Below are positions 51,610-59,035 of a stretch of 59,035 nt of DNA, one piece after another. Both the position numbers and the translations under genes were made by a program. Position 1 is the first letter of the stretch, and every line of letters starts with the position of its first letter. The notes under the pieces are model-generated. The model did not search any database. It saw only the letters and a program-made list of their open reading frames with translations, and was not told where the DNA came from. Source of the stretch: Acidobacteriota bacterium (GTDB taxonomy: Bacteria; Acidobacteriota; Terriglobia; Bryobacterales; Bryobacteraceae); assembly GCA_016213775.1 (NCBI GenBank), contig JACQZR010000074.1:1-59035 (forward strand). The letters are read 5' to 3'.

Positions 51610-52980
51610 TCAATCCTGGAAATAGCGTTCAGGCTGCAGTTCAGGTCGATCGGCGACACGGTCGCGATGGGATCCATTTGCAGCAACCGGATGAATGTAT
51701 CCCAACACGGTGCCCGGTTTTGCGCTGGCCGCTCCTGCCCGTGTCCGCCACGTGCCGGAAAGCGCGCTCAGCCGCATCGTGGGCAGAATCACGCCATTGC
51801 GCTCCGCCAGTTCCGGCTCGGCAATCAACAACGCATCCGGCGCCACTTCGGCGGCGCACGTTGGCGAGTGGGTATTCACGATCACTTGGCGTAGCGGGTT
51901 GTCCGCATCCACGGCAAAATCCGGGTCGGCGGTAAGACAGTTGAGCAGACGGATCATCGCCCCAATCCGCTCCGGATGCATTCCATTCTCAGGTTCCTCC
52001 AGACACAAGAGCCCCTCAAACAGCGGATCCTTCTCCAGAATGGCCAGCGCGAGAAACCGAAGCATTCCGTCCGACAACGAACTTGCCGGGTGCGATGTGC
52101 CGTCGGCGAAAGTCACATAGGTAGTGATCAGCCCCCGCGCCTCGTCCCTTTCCACCCGGATGCGGCGAACCTTACCTGCCAGTTCCGCAAGCCGGTTGGC
52201 GAGCGATACGTAGAGATCCTCGGGCTCATTGCCACGGACAATTCGGTCCAACGCAGCCGACATGTGCTCACCCGACAGGCTGATTCTCGTTGGCGCACCA
52301 AGCTCATCGGCGCGCCGCAGAGCCGATGGCTCCAACTGAAGTTGCATCCACGATTGCAGTTCCCTGCGCATCGCGAAGATCGTAGGATGATCTGCGGTAT
52401 TCGACGCCGAGAGAATCGTGCGCTTCAGATTCGCTATCGGGTAAGAACGCGTTTCGTTCTCACGAACGACGACGGCCCCGCCTGCGGTGTCAATGAAATC
52501 CACAGTTACCGGACGCTCCGCGGTGAGCGAGCGCCGCCATTCTTCCGAATGTGCAAAATGGGTAGGAGTATCTAGAGGCAATCCCTGGAGTTCCTCCTTC
52601 AACAGGGCCACGTGGTCACCAAGACGGCCAATCGAAACCGCATAGCGCAGCATCGTGTTCGAGGCATAGGCTGTCTGCCCATAGTCATCTTCGGCCTCCC
52701 TCGGAACGACGACTTCGATGGTGAAGTCCATGCTGTGCGCTACGTAGTCCCCGCACCGATAGAACAACCCGAGAATATCCCTTGTCTTTCGCCCCGAATC
52801 CCTGACGGCGGCAGCCGCATCCATCAAAGGGCGGTCCGCCAGGAGCGACAAAAAGTGGATCGCGTCAAACAGGTTCGACTTCCCAACGCCATTCGCGCCG
52901 ATGATGCAGTTAAACGGGCCAAAACGCACATCGAGGTCCAGCAGGTTCTTGAATCCCGACACCTGGAATCGCGTAAGCAT
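51610..52980 (-). CDS. ABC-type AAA ATPase (RecF/OLD-like), paired with TOPRIM-like gene
   Basis: A 456-residue ATPase. N-terminal FKNLLDLDVRFGPFNCIIGANGVGKSN holds Walker A (28-35). The ABC signature is LSDGM (302-306), Walker B LLCLEEPE (324-331), and the H-loop NTHSP (about 369-373). This is the AAA_15/AAA_21 layout found in OLD, RloA and AriA-type proteins. No coiled-coil arms, so it is not SMC-like. It is the first gene of a two-gene unit. Its start is 30 bp from the divergent ggt gene. Confidence 0.82.
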   Translation of the reverse strand: MLTRFQVSGFKNLLDLDVRFGPFNCIIGANGVGKSNLFDAIHFLSLLADRPLMDAAAAVRDSGRKTRDILGLFYRCGDYVAHSMDFTIEVVVPREAEDDYGQTAYASNTMLRYAVSIGRLGDHVALLKEELQGLPLDTPTHFAHSEEWRRSLTAERPVTVDFIDTAGGAVVVRENETRSYPIANLKRTILSASNTADHPTIFAMRRELQSWMQLQLEPSALRRADELGAPTRISLSGEHMSAALDRIVRGNEPEDLYVSLANRLAELAGKVRRIRVERDEARGLITTYVTFADGTSHPASSLSDGMLRFLALAILEKDPLFEGLLCLEEPENGMHPERIGAMIRLLNCLTADPDFAVDADNPLRQVIVNTHSPTCAAEVAPDALLIAEPELAERNGVILPTMRLSALSGTWRTRAGAASAKPGTVLGYIHPVAANGSHRDRVADRPELQPERYFQD

Positions 52981-53010
52981 GAGTCACTAACCACTATACT
53001 GAGAAAACGG
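52981..53010. promoter_or_regulatory. 30-bp bidirectional promoter with overlapping -10 boxes
   Basis: ACTATACT (52993-53000) reads TATACT on the plus strand, 10 nt before ggt, and TATAGT on the minus strand, 12 nt before the ATPase. The two -10 boxes overlap, so the two directions would compete for polymerase. Confidence 0.55.
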
Positions 53011-54669
53011 ATGCGAACCATCACCTTATCGCTGCTCGTGTTGACGCTGCTTTCCCCCGCGCAGGAGGTCTCCCAAAGTGGGCTCCGCCTCACCGCCGAC
53101 CGCCCCATGGTGAGCCAGCCGCTGCGTTCCCAACGCGCCATGGTGGCCAGCGTGCACGAGCTCGCCACACAGGCAGGCATCGACATCCTCCACAAAGGCG
53201 GCAACGCCATCGACGCCGCCACCGCAGTCGCGTTCGCGCTCGGCGTAGCGCATCCGGAAGCAGGCAATCTGGGCGGCAGCGGCTTCATGCTGCTGCGCAC
53301 AAAGGAAGGTAAGGTCTACGCCATCGATTACGCCGGCACCGCACCCGCAGCCGCCAAGCCCGGCATGTTCGCCTCCGCGCGCGAAGCCAACGTCGGCTAC
53401 AAAGCCATCGCCGTCCCCGGGACGCCTGCCGGCTTCGGCCTCGCGCACAGCCGCTTCGGACGCCTCAAATGGGCCGACTGCCTCGAACCGGCCCGCAAGC
53501 TCGCGCAAAACGGCTTCGCTGCCTCGCAGCGCCTCGACATCATTCTCAAGCTGCAAGTCCCTGTGATGAAGCCGTTCCCGGAGACCGTCAAGATATTCCT
53601 CAACGCGGAGGGACGTCCGCTGCAGCAGGGCGAGAAACTCGTGCAGAAGGACCTTGCCGCCACCATCACGCGCATACAGCGCAAGGGATGGCGTGAGTTC
53701 TACGCAGGAGAAACCGCACGCCGCATCGCCGCGGACATGCAGGCCAATGGTGGCGTGCTCACTTACGACGACATGAAGGGCTTTGAAGCCCGGCTGGTGG
53801 AGCCTTTGCGTGTCAGCTATCGCGGCCATCCGGTTCTCACCATGCCTCCGAGCTCCAGCGGAGGAGTCCCCGTGGCTGTTGCGCTTAGCGTCCTCAATCA
53901 GTACCCCGCAAAGCTCCGAATGGAAGGTTCAGCAGCCTCGCGGCATCTTCAGGCCGAAGCGTTGCGGAAAGGCTTTGCCGCACGCGCACGCGAGTTCCGC
54001 GAAGGCGACACAGTAATCCCCACACTGCTTAGCGAGTCGTACGCCAAGGGCCTCGCTGCGGCGATCAGCATCGACAAAGCGTCCGCGCCGGAACCGTCCG
54101 CGGCCTCCAACGAATCTCCCGACACGACCCACTTCACCATCGTCGATGGCGACGGCAACATCGTCACCAACACTTACACGCTCAGTGATTTCTTTGGGTC
54201 GCAAGTGATCGCCCGCGGCACAGGCGTCCTGCTCAACGATCACATGTCGACGTTTGGCAACCGTCCTGGATCCAACAACCCCATCGCACCGGGACGCCGC
54301 TACCGCTCCAATATGGCGCCGACTCTCGTCCTGAACGCCAACGATACACCGATGCTCGCCCTGGGCACACCTGGCGCAGCCACCATCCCGAGTACCATTG
54401 TCCAGGTGATCGTCAACATGATCGACTACCGCATGTCCCTTCGCGACGCCATCGAATTCCCGCGCATCCACGTCACCGGATCGCAGATCGACGCCGAACC
54501 CGCGGCGCTGGTGTTTGATGTTGCCGAGAAGCTGAAACTGATGGGCCACCGGATAGGGGCGAACCTGCGGTCGCAAGGCGACGTAAGCGCCATCGCCATC
54601 GAAGAAAAGACCGGCTGGCGCGTGGGTTGGGCCGACGGCCGCCGCGGCGGTGTCGTCAAGGGCTATTAA
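53011..54669 (+). CDS. ggt: Gamma-glutamyltransferase (gamma-glutamyltranspeptidase)
   Basis: A 552-residue exported Ntn-hydrolase. Signal peptide (MRTITLSLLVLTLLSPAQ), then the family block GGNAIDAATAVAFALGVAHPEAGNLGGSGFM, and the self-cleavage site with the Thr nucleophile in SPDTTHFTIVD (T372). The small-subunit motif GSNNPIAPGRRYRSNMAPTLV and the closing segment are present, so it should mature into two chains. It cleaves glutathione and other gamma-glutamyl compounds in the periplasm. The open frame extends to 52612, but that part is antisense to the ATPase; ATG 53011 begins the signal peptide. Confidence 0.95.
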   Translation: MRTITLSLLVLTLLSPAQEVSQSGLRLTADRPMVSQPLRSQRAMVASVHELATQAGIDILHKGGNAIDAATAVAFALGVAHPEAGNLGGSGFMLLRTKEGKVYAIDYAGTAPAAAKPGMFASAREANVGYKAIAVPGTPAGFGLAHSRFGRLKWADCLEPARKLAQNGFAASQRLDIILKLQVPVMKPFPETVKIFLNAEGRPLQQGEKLVQKDLAATITRIQRKGWREFYAGETARRIAADMQANGGVLTYDDMKGFEARLVEPLRVSYRGHPVLTMPPSSSGGVPVAVALSVLNQYPAKLRMEGSAASRHLQAEALRKGFAARAREFREGDTVIPTLLSESYAKGLAAAISIDKASAPEPSAASNESPDTTHFTIVDGDGNIVTNTYTLSDFFGSQVIARGTGVLLNDHMSTFGNRPGSNNPIAPGRRYRSNMAPTLVLNANDTPMLALGTPGAATIPSTIVQVIVNMIDYRMSLRDAIEFPRIHVTGSQIDAEPAALVFDVAEKLKLMGHRIGANLRSQGDVSAIAIEEKTGWRVGWADGRRGGVVKGY

Positions 54670-54694
54670 GCTACGCCACCCCGCCCGGGTCCGG

Positions 54695-56001
<1,307 letters not shown>

Positions 56002-56011
56002 CGAGGTAGGA

Positions 56012-58684
56012 TTGCCCGACCCGGCAAACTCCAACTGGGCGCGGGTGCAGGAGATCTTCCTGGACGCCGCCGATCTGCCGCAAGCGGATCGTGAAAGGTA
56101 TCTCAACGAGCAGTGCGCGGGCGATGCCCCATTGCGCGCCGGCGTCGATGCTCTGCTACGCGCTGACCGCTGGCCGGTAACGGAACTCGGCTCCATCATC
56201 CAGGACGAAGCACGGGCCATGCTGTCACTGGATGCGGCGGAGTTGCGCATGCCGGAACGAATCGGTCCATACAGGCTGATTCGCGAAATCGGATCGGGCG
56301 GCATGGGCTCGGTGTATCTGGCCGAACGCACGGATGGAGAGTTTGAGCAGCAAGTGGCCATCAAGCTCATCCGTCGTGAGGTGGCAACCAGGGAGACGCT
56401 GGCGCGCTTTCGGTTGGAGCGCCAGATTCTGGCGCGGCTGAATCATCCCAACATCTCGCGCTTTCTCGACGGAGGCGTCACGGCGGACGGCCAGTCGTAC
56501 TTCGTCATGGAGTACATCCAGGGGCTCAGGCTGGACGAATACTGCGGGAAGCACCAACTGAGGACATTCGAAAGACTGGCGTTGTTTCGCGACGTCTGCG
56601 CGGCTGTCCACTACTCGCACCAGAATCTCATCGTCCACCGCGATCTCAAGTTGTCAAACGTACTCGTCACAGCGGACGGCGTCCCGAAATTGCTTGATTT
56701 CGGAGTTGCGAAACTACTGCCCGCCGCGGGAGAAGGCCCGCAGTTCACGCAATCAATCGCGGCGGCGCTTACGCCGGAATACGCCAGCCCGGAGCAGTTG
56801 AGCGGCGATCCGATTACTACCGCGAGCGACATTTATTCTCTCGGCGTGATACTGTATCGTCTCCTTGCCGGCAAGTCGCCTTATACGGCTCCATCTTCCA
56901 ACCTCGTGGAACTGGCGCGATGCATCGCTTCCGAGGAACCTCCGTTACCCTCCCTCGCGGCGAAGAACCCCGCGTTGCGTGGCGACATCGACAACATCGT
57001 CTTAATGGCGCTGCGCAAGGATCCACAGCGGCGCTACGCGTCCGTGGAAGCGCTTGCGGAGGACTTGCGAAGGTATTTGGATGGGCGGCCCGTCAGCGCC
57101 CGAACCGCCACCGTGGGCTACCGCGTGTCGAAGTTCATCAGAAGGAACCCCGCTATCGTCGCGGCCGGGATGGTTGCGGTTGTGGCGTTGGTCGCATTCC
57201 TTGTGCAGACGCGCCTTCAAAACCAGCGGCTGGCAGTTGAGCGGGACAAAGCGGCGAAGGTGGCCGAGTTCCTGTCCGAGTTATTTCGCGAAGCCGGTCC
57301 GGATCGGAATGCCGGCAAGGAGCTCACGGCGCGGCAAATGCTGGACCGGGGAGCGGTGGAAATCACGAAGAAGGGGCTCGCCAACGATCCCGAAATGCTG
57401 GGCAAGGTCTCGAACGCCATCGGCCGCACCTACCATGAGCTCGGTTTGGAGCCTCAGGCAATGCAGTGGTACGACAAGGCACTGGCAGCTTACGCGGCGG
57501 CTGGTATGGCCGAGACGGACGAGGCCGTCGACGCTCTCAACTGGCTCATCGGGAGCAAGCTCTGGATAGCAGACGCGACAAGCGCCCTGGAGTTGAGCCG
57601 TCGCGCGGTAGACATTTCCCGCCGTCTGACAGAAAAGCGCGACTCGTCCATGGCGACATCGATGACGAACCTTTGTGCGTCATTGCGCCTTACGCTGCAA
57701 TACGACGAAGCCACCAATGTGTGCCGCCAACAACTGGACCTCGCCAAACGCATTTACCCACCGCTCTCCAATAACCTTTCCGTTGCGTACGTCAACATGG
57801 GTGGCCTGCTGTTATCTCTTGATGACAAGGCCGCGATCGAGCACTTCCGTGCCTCGCTGGCGATCAAGAGGCAAACACTCACGTCGCCGAACGCTCTCCT
57901 GATCCCGGCCATTGAAAGCCTTGCAACGGCGCTTCGCTCGCAGGAACGCATCGCCGAGGCGATTCCACTGGCAGAAGAGGCGGTCGACCTCTCTCGAAAG
58001 CTCTATCCCGAAGGGCACAAGAACCTCGAAGCGAGCCTGTGGGAATTGGGCCAATGCTATATGGAATCGCGACGCTTTGCCGAAGCGGAAGCGGCGCTGC
58101 GGGAATCGCTCGTGATCATCCGCAGAATCATGCCAGCGCATCCGGACCTCGGATTCACCCTGCATGCATTGGCCGTTCTGCGCCACCGCGTGGGGGACAT
58201 GACGGGCGCGGCGGCCTACTTTGAAGAGGCTTTGGCTGTGCGTAAGGCGCGGCAAGCTTCCTCCGGATACGCGACAGTGAACGCGAATTACGCACTGCTG
58301 CTGGCCGACTCGGGAAGGGCACAAGAGGCTGAAGCCCGGCTTCGCGAGTCCATGGCAACCCATCAGCGTCTGCTGCCGCCAGCAAGCCTGGGTCTGGCTT
58401 CCACCCGTATGCATCTGGCATCCGTGCTTGTGGACGGGGGCAACGTGGAGGAGGCCGGACAACTCATCGCACCGGCGGAGAAGATGATCGAGGGATACGT
58501 CGTAGAAGACGGATGGCGGCAAGCGTTTGCTCGAGCTGTCCGAGGCGCGGTACGGATGCGGCAGGGCAGGCTTGACGAAGGCCGCGCGCTTCTGGATGCT
58601 GCCTATCCAACCATCGTCCGCCGGCTCGGCGAAAAGGACTACCGCAGCCGGTGGGTCGCCCGTCAGCGGCGTTCCGGCTTGTGA
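56012..58684 (+). CDS. Ser/Thr protein kinase with TM helix and TPR sensor domain
   Basis: An 890-residue protein, translated from TTG 56012 behind GAGGTAGG. Residues about 84-350 form a PknB-type kinase: GSGGMGSVY (94-102), VAIKL (K118), HRDLKLSN (209-216), DFG (229-231), then ASPEQLSGDPITTASDIYSLG. A TM helix follows (about 378-400), then about ten TPRs outside. All catalytic residues are present, so it is probably active. Kinases with this layout are abundant in acidobacteria. It may sense protein partners in the periplasm. Confidence 0.92.
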   Translation: MPDPANSNWARVQEIFLDAADLPQADRERYLNEQCAGDAPLRAGVDALLRADRWPVTELGSIIQDEARAMLSLDAAELRMPERIGPYRLIREIGSGGMGSVYLAERTDGEFEQQVAIKLIRREVATRETLARFRLERQILARLNHPNISRFLDGGVTADGQSYFVMEYIQGLRLDEYCGKHQLRTFERLALFRDVCAAVHYSHQNLIVHRDLKLSNVLVTADGVPKLLDFGVAKLLPAAGEGPQFTQSIAAALTPEYASPEQLSGDPITTASDIYSLGVILYRLLAGKSPYTAPSSNLVELARCIASEEPPLPSLAAKNPALRGDIDNIVLMALRKDPQRRYASVEALAEDLRRYLDGRPVSARTATVGYRVSKFIRRNPAIVAAGMVAVVALVAFLVQTRLQNQRLAVERDKAAKVAEFLSELFREAGPDRNAGKELTARQMLDRGAVEITKKGLANDPEMLGKVSNAIGRTYHELGLEPQAMQWYDKALAAYAAAGMAETDEAVDALNWLIGSKLWIADATSALELSRRAVDISRRLTEKRDSSMATSMTNLCASLRLTLQYDEATNVCRQQLDLAKRIYPPLSNNLSVAYVNMGGLLLSLDDKAAIEHFRASLAIKRQTLTSPNALLIPAIESLATALRSQERIAEAIPLAEEAVDLSRKLYPEGHKNLEASLWELGQCYMESRRFAEAEAALRESLVIIRRIMPAHPDLGFTLHALAVLRHRVGDMTGAAAYFEEALAVRKARQASSGYATVNANYALLLADSGRAQEAEARLRESMATHQRLLPPASLGLASTRMHLASVLVDGGNVEEAGQLIAPAEKMIEGYVVEDGWRQAFARAVRGAVRMRQGRLDEGRALLDAAYPTIVRRLGEKDYRSRWVARQRRSGL

Positions 58685-58999
58685 CTAACCCAGCATGTCG
58701 AGCGCGGCCTGGATCTCGCTGTGCGTGTGCATATCGCCCTTCCGCTTACATGCCTCCATGCCTTCCTCGTAGATCTTGCGCGCGGCATCCGTGTCGCCGA
58801 GTTTCTCCAGCGTTTGGCCCCCGTGATAATACGCCGCTACATAGCCGGGATCGCGCGCGATGAGATCGCGATAGGCGCCAACAGACTCGGTCAACTTTCC
58901 AGCCGAAGCGAGAGCCTGCGCCAGGCCGTACCGCACAAAGGCATTATTGGGGTCCTGCTCCAGCAGGGCTTGAAGGGATTGCAGACGGTCTTGCGACAT
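58685..58999 (-). CDS. Small TPR protein
   Basis: A 104-residue protein with about two TPRs (NAFVRYGLAQALASAGKLTESVGAYRDLI, YVAAYYHGGQTLEKLGDTDAARKIYEEG). I choose ATG 58999 (MSQDRLQ) over 59026, since a TATATT box lies about 13 nt upstream of it and would sit inside the longer version. Its stop is directly next to the kinase stop (convergent, no gap). Function unknown. Confidence 0.75.
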   Translation of the reverse strand: MSQDRLQSLQALLEQDPNNAFVRYGLAQALASAGKLTESVGAYRDLIARDPGYVAAYYHGGQTLEKLGDTDAARKIYEEGMEACKRKGDMHTHSEIQAALDMLG

Positions 59000-59035
59000 A
59001 CCTTCCCATGCTAATATACGCGCCATGTCCCGGCA

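Noticed and set aside
52612-53010. N-terminal extension of gamma-glutamyltransferase
   Set aside because: It is antisense to the AAA ATPase gene and would bury the signal peptide that starts at 53,011.

Overview
The window reads as one contiguous piece of an acidobacterial chromosome, most likely from the Solibacter/Bryobacter group. I infer this from several features that occur together: an Oar-like TonB-dependent receptor with a carboxypeptidase-regulatory N-terminus, a secreted protein ending in a domain like the Solibacter C-terminal family (TIGR03437), a regulator joining an N-terminal HTH to a PD40 propeller, a Ser/Thr kinase fused to TPRs, and moderately high GC. No rRNA, tRNA, IS element or CRISPR array was seen.

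Layout. 1-3.6 kb: end of a CCA-adding enzyme, an NCS1-type transporter, a small membrane protein, ruvB and folK. 3.75-13.8 kb: a large outer-membrane receptor, a heptad repeat tract and terminator, a secreted TIGR03437-type protein, a parvulin-type prolyl isomerase, an enolase-superfamily enzyme and a PQQ dehydrogenase. 14.0-30.4 kb: a one-directional capsid, packaging and tail cluster. 30.4-32.4 kb: mutM, a Rieske ferredoxin and a sugar-binding lipoprotein. 32.5-37.7 kb: ilvB-ilvN-ilvC-cimA behind a leader-peptide attenuator. 38-41.7 kb: TPR and secreted proteins and the HTH-PD40 regulator. 42-49.1 kb: recN, then the complete tol-pal system (tolQ, tolR, tolA-like, tolB, pal, cpoB). 49.1-59 kb: a CBM9-like protein, a DeoC homologue lacking its catalytic residues, an AAA ATPase plus TOPRIM-like pair, gamma-glutamyltransferase, metY, a kinase-TPR protein and a small TPR protein.

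The most unusual region is 13,999-30,362. It carries an intact set for making a short-tailed siphovirus-like particle that packages DNA: terminase, portal, scaffold, capsid, connectors, tail tube, a tail chaperone with a canonical -1 frameshift site, a very short tape measure, two gpM-like proteins, a gpL-gpJ-like fusion and a glycosidase-like tip protein. It has no integrase, repressor, replication or lysis gene, and it ends 3 bp from mutM. This looks more like a domesticated particle (gene-transfer-agent type) than an excisable prophage, but that is inference.

Two regulatory themes also stand out. An ilv attenuator can be read directly from the DNA (a 31-residue leader peptide rich in Ile, Val and Leu, an antiterminator and a terminator). 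Many transcription units have a TAnnnT -10 box only 7-12 nt before the start codon, which suggests leaderless or nearly leaderless mRNAs.
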